Source: Ralstonia sp. UBA689
GTDB taxonomy: Bacteria > Pseudomonadota > Gammaproteobacteria > Burkholderiales > Burkholderiaceae
Length of the DNA: 32,845 bases
Reading direction: 5' to 3'
NCBI RefSeq assembly: GCF_002298975.1
Contig: NZ_DBMV01000043.1
Location: forward strand, 1 to 32,845
In this document: positions 8,058-16,858 of the stretch, in pieces
Position numbering within the stretch: the stretch's first letter is position 1
Layout: the number at the start of each line of letters is the position of its first letter
Position numbers and translations under genes: made by a program
Notes under the pieces: generated by a model
Seen by the model: the letters and a program-made list of their open reading frames with translations, nothing else
What the model was told of the DNA's origin: nothing
The model's database searches: none

Positions 8058-8621
8058 TTATTGCGGCGTGGCTTCCACGCTGATGTCGAGATCGACGCGA
8101 TCGCCGACCTCCGGTAGAAAGCGCGTCATGCCAAAGGCGCTGCGCTGGATGGCGAGATGAAAATCGCCGCCGCACACGTGGCGGGTGGTGCCGGGCATCT
8201 TCTCGTCGCCGCAGTTGAAGCGGCGCACGTCCAATTGCACCGGCTGCGTGACCCCATGCAGCGTCAGCTTGGCTTCCACCGCGACGAGCTTGCCGCCTTC
8301 CACGACAAAGCGATCGCTGCGCAGGCGGATGATCGGAAACTGCGCGGCATCCAAGAACTGCTCGGATTTCAATACGCCGTCCAGCACCCGCTGGTGCGTA
8401 TCGACCGAGGCGGCATCGACGGTGAAATCGAGCCCGCCCTGTTGCGCCGCTTCATTGAAGTCGATGGCGCCGTCGATCTTGTTGAAGCGCCCGCGCACCA
8501 TTGAGCGGTCGAAGTGCGACGCGCCGAAGTAGACGAACGTGTGCGTCAGATCGGGCGTGAACGGCGCTGCAAGGGCGGGAGCCGTCAGCGCCCCCGCCAA
8601 CAACAGAATCCATGCACGCAT
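8058..8621 (-). CDS. YceI-like periplasmic lipid-binding protein
   Basis: A 187-residue secreted protein with a signal peptide (1-19, MRAWILLLAGALTAPALA). A single YceI lipocalin-like barrel follows: FTPDLTHTFVYFGASHFDRS, then DFTVDAASVDTHQRVLDGVLKS, then TLHGVTQPVQLDV. Family members bind polyisoprenoid or other long hydrophobic ligands in the periplasm and are often stress-induced. The ATG at 8621 has a GGAGGT ribosome-binding site four to five bases upstream. Cysteines in RFNCGDEK and RHVCGGDF may form a disulfide. It is followed by the S4-domain gene and preceded by glnS on the same strand. The ligand is not predictable from sequence. Confidence 0.93.
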   Translation of the reverse strand: MRAWILLLAGALTAPALAAPFTPDLTHTFVYFGASHFDRSMVRGRFNKIDGAIDFNEAAQQGGLDFTVDAASVDTHQRVLDGVLKSEQFLDAAQFPIIRLRSDRFVVEGGKLVAVEAKLTLHGVTQPVQLDVRRFNCGDEKMPGTTRHVCGGDFHLAIQRSAFGMTRFLPEVGDRVDLDISVEATPQ

Positions 8622-8664
8622 GGCACCTCCAGTGTCAGAGGCCCACACATGTATGGGCCTGTGC

Positions 8665-10404
<1,740 letters not shown>

Positions 10405-10477
10405 GGGAGTGCGTGATTCGGCAATCCCGCGATTTTACCGTGCCCGGCGTCCAGCGCCGGACTCGCCCCGATTTCCG

Positions 10478-11542
10478 TTACTTCTTTTGCGCCAGAGCAT
10501 CCAATGCCTGTGCGCGCAGCGCCTCATTTGAGGCAGCAAAGGTCTGCTGACGCAACTGCGCGATCTGGGCGGCGCGATCGGCGTCGGACAGGCCGGAGAA
10601 GCTGTTGATGCGGTCGCGCTCGCGGGCGTAGGCATCGTAGCGGGTGCGCCAGGCGGCTTCTTCGCGGCTGGCTTGCACCAGGCGGTCGGCCACCACGCCG
10701 TCGATGCCCTGGGCGGCCAGCCGTTGGCGGATCTGCGCTTCGCTCAGGCCCTGCTTGGTCCATTCGTCCATGTCGTTCGCAAGCTTGATGGGCGCGGACG
10801 CATTGCGGCGAGCCTCTCGCACGGAGGGCGGCAGGTTGGCCTCGATTGCCGCGAGCTTCGCGGCGCGTTGTTCGGGGGTGAGCGACGGGTCGGCCATTAT
10901 GGCCAGGCGGTCGAGCGCGGCGGCGTCCATCGCGTCTTCGTCGCCGTACCAGGCCTGGGCCACATCCGCACCGAGGACCTGGCGGCGCAGGGCAGAGCGG
11001 GTGCCGAGTTGCTGCCGCAGAGTGGCGATCATTTCGGGGCGCTGCTGGACTTGTTCGAGGCTTGGCTTGCTGCGGCCGGCATCGCCTTGCCCGGCCAGCG
11101 CTTTGCGATAGGCGAGGTAGCGCTGCAGCAGCGATTGCGCTTCGGACAGCGCAGGGCTGACCAGCTTGGCGCGCAGATGCGTTTCGGCCATCGCCACACG
11201 CTGCGCTTCGGGCAGAGAAGCGGGCACGTCAAGAAAGTAGTCGAATACCGCGCGGTTGGGGGCTTCGACGATGAGATGGCCGCTCGCATCGACACGCAGG
11301 CCATCGGGCGCCTGTGTGTCGGCCAGCTCGGTGGGACGCGCAGGCGCCGGAGCTTCCGTGCCCGCCACGCTGCCGATGAAGGCGCCGGATCGCGGCGCCT
11401 GCCGTGGCTGCTCGACGGCCGGGGCGTCGTCACCGGTGGTATGCCACCAGTAGACGCCCGCGGCGACGCCGATCGCCAACAGCACCGCGCCGATGAACGT
11501 CGTGGGCTGCATGGACTGCGCGGGTTGTGGTTTGCCCTTCAT
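10478..11542 (-). CDS. lifO: Lipase-specific foldase (lipase chaperone, Lif)
   Basis: The membrane-anchored steric chaperone folds the partner lipase in the periplasm before type II secretion. The product is 354 residues. A membrane anchor (about 15-33, FIGAVLLAIGVAAGVYWW) is followed by an Ala/Pro-rich spacer. The Lif motif RxxFDYFL is at 97-104 (RAVFDYFL), and a long helical, Arg/Ala/Gln-rich C-terminal region wraps the lipase. The usual continuation of the motif (S/T-A-x-GE) is replaced by DVPASLPE. The gene begins 41 bp after the lipase stop on the same strand, the typical lipase-lif order. Start ATG at 11542; its Shine-Dalgarno sequence is poor, suggesting coupling. Confidence 0.93.
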   Translation of the reverse strand: MKGKPQPAQSMQPTTFIGAVLLAIGVAAGVYWWHTTGDDAPAVEQPRQAPRSGAFIGSVAGTEAPAPARPTELADTQAPDGLRVDASGHLIVEAPNRAVFDYFLDVPASLPEAQRVAMAETHLRAKLVSPALSEAQSLLQRYLAYRKALAGQGDAGRSKPSLEQVQQRPEMIATLRQQLGTRSALRRQVLGADVAQAWYGDEDAMDAAALDRLAIMADPSLTPEQRAAKLAAIEANLPPSVREARRNASAPIKLANDMDEWTKQGLSEAQIRQRLAAQGIDGVVADRLVQASREEAAWRTRYDAYARERDRINSFSGLSDADRAAQIAQLRQQTFAASNEALRAQALDALAQKK

Positions 11543-11583
11543 GACGATGCGCGTTGTGTTGGCGACGTTGCGGTGACGTTGGA

Positions 11584-12570
11584 TTACAGCCCGGCCGTCT
11601 TCAGCCGATTCGCCTGGGTGCGGATCACCGCCACCGGATCAGCCGCGCCCCAGCCGATCAGGCCGAGCAACTGGTTCACCTCGTCGAGGTGGTTCCACGC
11701 GTAGTCGGTCGACAGCACCTGCCCGAACTTGGCGCTGCAGATCGAGACCAGTCCATCGTTGGTGCCCGAGCCGCGCGCCTGCATGACCGTGCCGCTAAAG
11801 ACCAGCACCGGGTCGAACACGTCGAAAAAGTTGGTGGCTGTTGAGCGGCCCGTCCAGGAATATAGCTTCTGCACGTTGCCGTTGCGCACGTCGGTGCCGC
11901 TGCCGGTGTTGCAGCCGTCGGCCAGACCCGCGCTCGGGAAGGTCTTGTTGAAATCCGCCGCGCCTGCGGTCGAGAGGATATGCAGCGCGGCAAAGCCGTC
12001 CTGCGGGTTGCTGGCGCCATTGAACCAGCCGAGCACCGCACCGAAGATGTTCGCGCCCAGGTTCACCAGCGCCTGGAACGGCTGCGGCGTGGATTCAACG
12101 AAATCCGCAAACTCCGAACCCTTGTGGGGCGTGCCGATGGTGGTGACGGAAGCCACCAGGTCGGGCGCCACGGCGGCCGCATAGCGCGAAGTCAGCCCGC
12201 CCTGGCTGTGGCCGATGAGGTTGACCTTGGCTGCGCCCGTGGTCGCCAGCACGGTGCGGATCTGGCTGAGGAGCTGCTCGCCGCGCACGGTTTCATCGTT
12301 GAAGGCGGACACGTCGGCCACGTAGACGTTGGCACCGTTGGCGCGCAGGTCTTCGGGAATCTGGTACCAGTAGTCGACCACGCCAAGGAACTTGCTGGTG
12401 CCCGACAGGCCGTGCACGAGCACGATCGGGTACTGGGTGGCAGCATACGTGCTGGCGGCTTGGGCTGGTGCCGCAGCGCTCAGGGTGAGGGCGGATGCGG
12501 CCAACACAGCGGCTGCAGCGTGCGTGCGCAAGATACCGCGCACGGCGCGGAGCACGGGAGTCTGTGACAT
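11584..12570 (-). CDS. lipA: Secreted triacylglycerol lipase, family I.2
   Basis: This extracellular lipase hydrolyses long-chain triglycerides. The 328-residue precursor has a signal peptide cut after AQA (about residue 38). The oxyanion segment YPIVLVHGL lies at 48-55. The nucleophile is Ser122 in GHSQGG, Asp272 in NDGLVS and His294 in NHLDEVNQ. Cys220 and Cys278 are placed to form the family's disulfide. This pattern and length match the Burkholderia-type I.2 lipases, which need a Lif foldase and leave by the type II system. The ATG at 12570 has AGGAGA seven bases upstream, and a good sigma-70-like promoter is visible. It is followed by lifO. Confidence 0.97.
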   Translation of the reverse strand: MSQTPVLRAVRGILRTHAAAAVLAASALTLSAAAPAQAASTYAATQYPIVLVHGLSGTSKFLGVVDYWYQIPEDLRANGANVYVADVSAFNDETVRGEQLLSQIRTVLATTGAAKVNLIGHSQGGLTSRYAAAVAPDLVASVTTIGTPHKGSEFADFVESTPQPFQALVNLGANIFGAVLGWFNGASNPQDGFAALHILSTAGAADFNKTFPSAGLADGCNTGSGTDVRNGNVQKLYSWTGRSTATNFFDVFDPVLVFSGTVMQARGSGTNDGLVSICSAKFGQVLSTDYAWNHLDEVNQLLGLIGWGAADPVAVIRTQANRLKTAGL

Positions 12571-12609
12571 TCGGTTGTCTCCTGAAAGGTGGAAAGGTGG
12601 TCGACCTCC

Positions 12610-12638
12610 GTTATCCGAAGTAGGCTTTCCGGCGTCAA
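12610..12638 (-). promoter_or_regulatory. Candidate sigma-70 promoter of the lipase gene
   Basis: On the minus strand, TTGACG (12638-12633; five of six consensus bases) is followed after exactly 17 bp by GATAAC (12615-12610; four of six). The expected transcript start is near 12603, giving a 5' leader of about 33 nt before lipA. Confidence 0.6.
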
Positions 12639-12680
12639 CCGAATTGGAAGACAGGCTCTAATGCTGCGTTGCCGCGTAGG

Positions 12681-12710
12681 CAAACAAAAACCGGAGGGCG
12701 AGCCTCCGGT
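12681..12710 (-). terminator. Rho-independent terminator after tctA
   Basis: On the minus strand, an 8-bp stem (ACCGGAGG/CCTCCGGT) with a CTCGC loop runs into TTTTTGTTTG. It lies 28 bp after the tctA stop and insulates the lipase promoter downstream. Confidence 0.9.
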
Positions 12711-12737
12711 CATTTGGGATGCGGTGCAGCAACGACG

Positions 12738-14240
12738 TTATTCCTCTTGAAACGCTTCCTCGCGCCTCCTGTTGATGGCGGGCAGGGCGACGAGCAACAC
12801 CAGGATCGCTGCCGCGATCAGCAGCCCCAGCGACAGCGGCCGCGTGACAAAGGTGGTGAAGTCTCCTCGCGAGAACAGCAGCGCGCGGCGGAAGTTCTCT
12901 TCCATCATCGGCCCGAGCACAAAGCCGAGCAGCATCGGCGCCGGCTCGCAGCGCAGCTTCACGAACATGTAGCCGATCAGTCCGAAGAGCGCCGTCTGGA
13001 AGATGTCGAACGTGGTGTTCGACACCGAATACACGCCGATGCAGCAGAACACCAGGATGGCCGGATACAGGAAGCGGTACGGCACCTTCAAGAGGCGGAC
13101 CCATACGCCGATCATCGGCAGGTTCAGCACGATCAGCATCAGGTTGCCGATCCACATCGAAGCGATCAGGCCCCAGAACAGCGCGGGGTTGCTGGTCATC
13201 ACCTGCGGGCCGGGCTGGATGTTGTGGATGGTCATCGCACCCACCATCAGCGCCATCACCGCGTTGGGCGGAATGCCCAGCGTGAGCAGCGGAATGAACG
13301 ACGTCTGCGCCGCGGCGTTATTGGCCGATTCCGGTCCGGCCACACCCTCGATGGCGCCCTTGCCGAATTCGCTTGAATACTTCGACGTCTTTTTCTCCAG
13401 CGAATACGACGCGAACGACGCCAGCGTTGCCCCGCCACCAGGCAGGATGCCGAGCACCGAACCCAACGCTGTCCCGCGCAGCACGGCCGGGATCATGCGC
13501 TTGAAGTCTTCGCGGCTGGGCCAGAGGTTGCGCACGTGCTCGACGAAGGTCTCGCGGTGCTCCTTCTGTTCGAGGTTGGCGATGATCTCGGCAAAGCCGA
13601 ACACGCCCATCGCCACCGAGACGAAGTTCAGCCCGTCGGCCAGTTCCGGCACATCGAACGAGTAGCGTGCCGTACCGGAGTTGACGTCCGTGCCGACCAG
13701 CCCGAGCAGCAGGCCCAGCACGATCATCGCAATGGCCTTGACGAGCGAACCCGAGGCCAGCACCACCGCGCCGATCAGGCCCAGCACCATCAGCGAGAAA
13801 TATTCCGCTGGCCCGAAATTGAACGCGAATTCCGACAGCGGCGTGGCAAACGCCGCCAGCACCAGCGTGGCCACGCAGCCCGCGAAGAACGAGCCGAGGC
13901 CCGCGGTGGCCAACGCCACCCCCGCGCGCCCACGCCGGGCCATCTGGTAGCCGTCGATGGTGGTCACCACCGATGATGATTCACCCGGCAGGTTGACGAG
14001 GATGGCCGTGGTGGAACCGCCGTACTGCGCGCCGTAGTAGATGCCCGCCAGCATGATGAGCGCGGCTACCGGCGGTAGCGCATACGTAGCCGGCAGCAGC
14101 ATCGCAATCGTGGCGATGGGGCCCAGGCCCGGCAGCACGCCGATGAGCGTGCCGAGCAGGCAGCCGATGAAGGCGTAGATCAGGTTCTGGATCGACAGCG
14201 CGGTGGTGAAGCCGAGCGCGAGATTGGCAAAGAGGTCCAT
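12738..14240 (-). CDS. tctA: Tripartite tricarboxylate transporter, large membrane subunit
   Basis: The 500-residue protein is the 12-helix permease subunit of TTT (TctABC) secondary transporters. These take up citrate or other carboxylates with a periplasmic binding protein. Family features include IGVLPGLGPIATIAMLLP near residues 37-54, GAQYGGSTTAILVNLPGE near 71-88 and a second GILPGGGATLASFASYSLEK block, a tandem pattern typical of TctA. The C-terminus is charged (NRRREEAFQEE). The ATG at 14240 has GAGGAG seven bases upstream. It follows tctB by 10 bp and ends in a terminator. No tctC is present in the window, so the substrate cannot be inferred. Confidence 0.96.
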   Translation of the reverse strand: MDLFANLALGFTTALSIQNLIYAFIGCLLGTLIGVLPGLGPIATIAMLLPATYALPPVAALIMLAGIYYGAQYGGSTTAILVNLPGESSSVVTTIDGYQMARRGRAGVALATAGLGSFFAGCVATLVLAAFATPLSEFAFNFGPAEYFSLMVLGLIGAVVLASGSLVKAIAMIVLGLLLGLVGTDVNSGTARYSFDVPELADGLNFVSVAMGVFGFAEIIANLEQKEHRETFVEHVRNLWPSREDFKRMIPAVLRGTALGSVLGILPGGGATLASFASYSLEKKTSKYSSEFGKGAIEGVAGPESANNAAAQTSFIPLLTLGIPPNAVMALMVGAMTIHNIQPGPQVMTSNPALFWGLIASMWIGNLMLIVLNLPMIGVWVRLLKVPYRFLYPAILVFCCIGVYSVSNTTFDIFQTALFGLIGYMFVKLRCEPAPMLLGFVLGPMMEENFRRALLFSRGDFTTFVTRPLSLGLLIAAAILVLLVALPAINRRREEAFQEE

Positions 14241-14250
14241 GGCGCGCTCC

Positions 14251-14736
14251 TCAATTGCCGATGAACGCCGGCCATACCGAGAACTGCAGCTTGAGCCCGT
14301 AGACGAAGGCCGCCAGGCTCATGATCACCATCACGACGGCGGTGCCGACCGCGCCTTTCCAGGTGAACTCATGACTGGCCATGCTTGAGACCAGCACGAG
14401 CACCACGAGCGAGAGCACCAGCCCCAGTGGCTGCAGCAGCAGCCCGAACAGCACGACCGAGCCGAGAATCCACAGCAGCGTCTTGACGTCCCAGCGCGGA
14501 ATGCGGTCTGCCACGCCCTTGCGCGACAGCGACTGCGCGACCACCACCGCACCCAGCAGAACCAGCGCCACGCCCAGCCAGAACGGGAAGTAGCCGGGGC
14601 CCATGCTGCTGGCAGTGCCCATGCGATAGCTGCGCGCCAGGATGGCGAACGCCGCGCCAGCGATCATGAACATGACGCCCGACGCAAAATCCTGATGACT
14701 GCGGATGACTGGACGATTCTGTGGATCGTTCTGCAA
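14251..14736 (-). CDS. tctB: Tripartite tricarboxylate transporter, small membrane subunit
   Basis: The 161-residue protein has four hydrophobic segments and the TctB pattern (DFASGVMFMIAGAAFAILA, then SSMGPGYFPFWLGVALVLLG). It partners TctA in the inner membrane. The start is set at a TTG (14736) because a clear GAGGAG lies seven bases upstream (minus strand of 14744-14749). The in-frame TTG further up at 14787 has no such site, and the first ATG would cut into the first membrane helix. A TTG start may lower expression relative to tctA. Confidence 0.9.
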   Translation of the reverse strand: MQNDPQNRPVIRSHQDFASGVMFMIAGAAFAILARSYRMGTASSMGPGYFPFWLGVALVLLGAVVVAQSLSRKGVADRIPRWDVKTLLWILGSVVLFGLLLQPLGLVLSLVVLVLVSSMASHEFTWKGAVGTAVVMVIMSLAAFVYGLKLQFSVWPAFIGN

Positions 14737-14920
14737 GATGGGTCTCCTCGTGTGCGTGCGGACACCGATGGGGTGATGGACCGCCAAGTTGGCGCCGCAG
14801 TGTGCACGCTATGCAGGCCGGCTTTCAAGCACCTTGCGAAAGGGCGGGGCGGGCCATTGTGACAGCCCGGAATGCCGCATGGGCAAACGATTCAGGGTTT
14901 GTCCCTAGCCCTGGATTTGG

Positions 14921-14945
14921 GGCCGCGCAACGCTCGTGCGCGGCC
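14921..14945 (-). terminator. Hairpin downstream of the DUF2214 gene
   Basis: A perfect 8-bp stem GGCCGCGC/GCGCGGCC with a 9-nt loop lies about 9 bp after the DUF2214 stop. No U tract follows on the minus strand, so it may be a 3'-end stabiliser or weak terminator. Confidence 0.4.
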
Positions 14946-14953
14946 AAGCGCGA

Positions 14954-15406
14954 TCACATGCCGATGCCGCGCGCCATCAGCACGGCCGCCAGCGGAATGA
15001 ACACGATCAGGTGCGATTCGATCATGACCCAGCGACGCACCTTGGCGATCTCGGAGGGCGTAGGCACGAAGTCGGGCAGTGTCTTGCCCTGCTTCTTCCA
15101 ACGCAGGATGGCGACGGTGGGCATGATCGACAGCAGCCCGACCAGGATGAACAGCCCGAGCTTGATGTGGAATACCGGGTTGTGCAGATAGAACGCAGCG
15201 CCCTTGGCACCGTAGAACACGCGCAGCCCGCCAGTGATCAGCACCGCCAGTGCCGCCATGCCGAACACTGCGTCATAGCGTGCCAGGCGCTGGCGGATCT
15301 CCGGCGTCATGTCCGGGCGCAGCACCACGGCCTCGGCGGAGAGGAAGACGATCATCGTGAAGATCGAGATGTAATGCAGGTAAGCCAGCAACGCATCAGA
15401 CCACAT
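14954..15406 (-). CDS. DUF2214 family membrane protein
   Basis: A 150-residue protein with four predicted transmembrane helices, starting MWSDALLAYLHYISIFTMIVF. It has conserved His in the first helix (YLHYIS), HIKLGLFILVGLLS in the third and WVMIESHLIVFIPLAAVLMA in the fourth. Histidines in membrane helices recall haem- or copper-handling proteins of the CopD or cytochrome b type, but no function is established. The ATG at 15406 has GAGGT six bases upstream. It is 48 bp after the CoA-transferase stop on the same strand and may share its transcript. Confidence 0.82.
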   Translation of the reverse strand: MWSDALLAYLHYISIFTMIVFLSAEAVVLRPDMTPEIRQRLARYDAVFGMAALAVLITGGLRVFYGAKGAAFYLHNPVFHIKLGLFILVGLLSIMPTVAILRWKKQGKTLPDFVPTPSEIAKVRRWVMIESHLIVFIPLAAVLMARGIGM

Positions 15407-15454
15407 GTTGACCTCGTGGGGGTAGGGAAACGGTTCGGGTCGCTCGGGCAGGCA

Positions 15455-16675
15455 CTAGATGACACCTCGCACGCGCAGCGCTCCGATTTGGTCGGCGCTC
15501 AGATCCAGTACGTCGCGCAGCACGGCTTCGGTGTGTTCGCCCAGCAGCGGCGGATGGCTTACGGCCTTGGGCGGTGTGGCGCTCATCTTGACCGGGCTGC
15601 CGACCAGCTTGACGGTGCCGGCGCTCGGGTGGGGTAGGTCGACGCGCAGGCCGCGCGCCTGCACCTGTTCGTTGTCGAACACCTCGTCGAGATCGTTGAT
15701 CGGGCCGCACGGCACGCCGGCCGCTTCGAGCTTGTTGATCCACTCCGTCTTGCCGAAGCGCTTGACCATCTCGGCCAGGATCGGCACCAGCACGTCGCGG
15801 TTGGCTACGCGTTGCGGGTTGGTGGCAAAGCGCGGGTCGTTGGCCAGTTCGGGCATGCCGCCGGCTTCCACAAAGCGGCGGAACTGCCCGTCGTTGCCCA
15901 CGGCGACGATGATCCAGCCGTTCGAGGTGTGGAAGGTCTGATACGGCACGATGTTCGGGTGCGCGTTGCCCCAGCGCTTGGGCGCCTGGCCGCTGGTCAG
16001 GTAGTTGGTGTTCATGTTGGCCAGCATGGCGACCTGCACGTCGAGCAATGCCATGTCGATGTACTGGCCTTCGCCGGTGCGGTCTCGATGTGCGAGCGCG
16101 GTCAGCACGGCCACCGTGGCGTACATGCCGGTCATCAGGTCGGAGATGGCGACGCCGGCCTTTTGCGGGCCGCCGCCGGGCAGGTCGTCGCGCTCACCGG
16201 TCAGGCTCATGAAACCGCCCATGCCCTGCACGATGAAGTCGTAACCGGCACGCGCGGCATACGGGCCGGTCTGGCCGAAGCCGGTGATGGAGCAGTAGAC
16301 CAGGTCCGGCTTGACGGCCTTGAGCGATTCGTAATCAAGCCCGTATTTCTTGAGCTGGCCGACCTTGTAGTTCTCTAGCACCACATCCGCATGCGCGGCG
16401 AGCTTGCGGACGATGTCCTGGCCCTCGGGTGTGCTGATGTCAACCGTGATCGAACGCTTGTTGCGGTTGGCGGCCAGGTAGTAGGCAGCCTCGGCGGTGT
16501 CTTGGCCGGCCTCGTCCTTCAGCCACGGCGGGCCCCAGGTGCGGGTGTCGTCGCCGGCGCCGGGGCGCTCCACCTTGATGACGTCGGCACCGAAATCGGC
16601 GAGGTTCTGCGCGCACCACGGGCCGGCGAGCACGCGCGTGAGATCGAGGACACGGAGATGGCTGAGAGCGCCCAT
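15455..16675 (-). CDS. Class III (CaiB/BaiF) CoA-transferase
   Basis: The 406-residue enzyme moves CoA between carboxylic acids through an aspartyl-CoA thioester intermediate. It carries the family N-terminus (LRVLDLTRVLAGPWCAQNLADFGADVIKVE), the FGQTGPYAARAGYDFIVQGMGG block and the catalytic Asp near 179 in GVAISDLMTG. The C-terminal HPPLLGEHTEAVL segment is also typical. The ATG at 16675 gives the standard start (MGALSHLRVLDLTR); upstream in-frame codons do not fit, and no Shine-Dalgarno sequence is obvious. It is divergent from alaS, with about 180 bp between them. No acyl-CoA dehydrogenase or hydratase lies nearby, so the substrate is unknown. Confidence 0.94.
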   Translation of the reverse strand: MGALSHLRVLDLTRVLAGPWCAQNLADFGADVIKVERPGAGDDTRTWGPPWLKDEAGQDTAEAAYYLAANRNKRSITVDISTPEGQDIVRKLAAHADVVLENYKVGQLKKYGLDYESLKAVKPDLVYCSITGFGQTGPYAARAGYDFIVQGMGGFMSLTGERDDLPGGGPQKAGVAISDLMTGMYATVAVLTALAHRDRTGEGQYIDMALLDVQVAMLANMNTNYLTSGQAPKRWGNAHPNIVPYQTFHTSNGWIIVAVGNDGQFRRFVEAGGMPELANDPRFATNPQRVANRDVLVPILAEMVKRFGKTEWINKLEAAGVPCGPINDLDEVFDNEQVQARGLRVDLPHPSAGTVKLVGSPVKMSATPPKAVSHPPLLGEHTEAVLRDVLDLSADQIGALRVRGVI

Positions 16676-16778
16676 GGAGAAACGTTTTGGCACAGTTCGG
16701 ACGCGTGCACTGTACACCACCCTCCCGCATCTCCCCAGCCCCATGCGACCAATGGGCGTAAAAGCGGTACGAACCCCG

Positions 16779-16784
16779 TATAAT
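16779..16784 (+). promoter_or_regulatory. Candidate -10 element for alaS
   Basis: A perfect TATAAT lies about 75 bp before the chosen alaS start, in the divergent gap with the CoA-transferase gene. The -35 region (near GCGTAA, 16756-16761) is poor, so the full promoter is uncertain. Confidence 0.5.
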
Positions 16785-16858
16785 CAACGGTTTGCACTGA
16801 TCCAAGATGCGCTTTGGGGCTCCCCCAGGGCGCCATGCTGACTCCGGCACCCCGCGAC

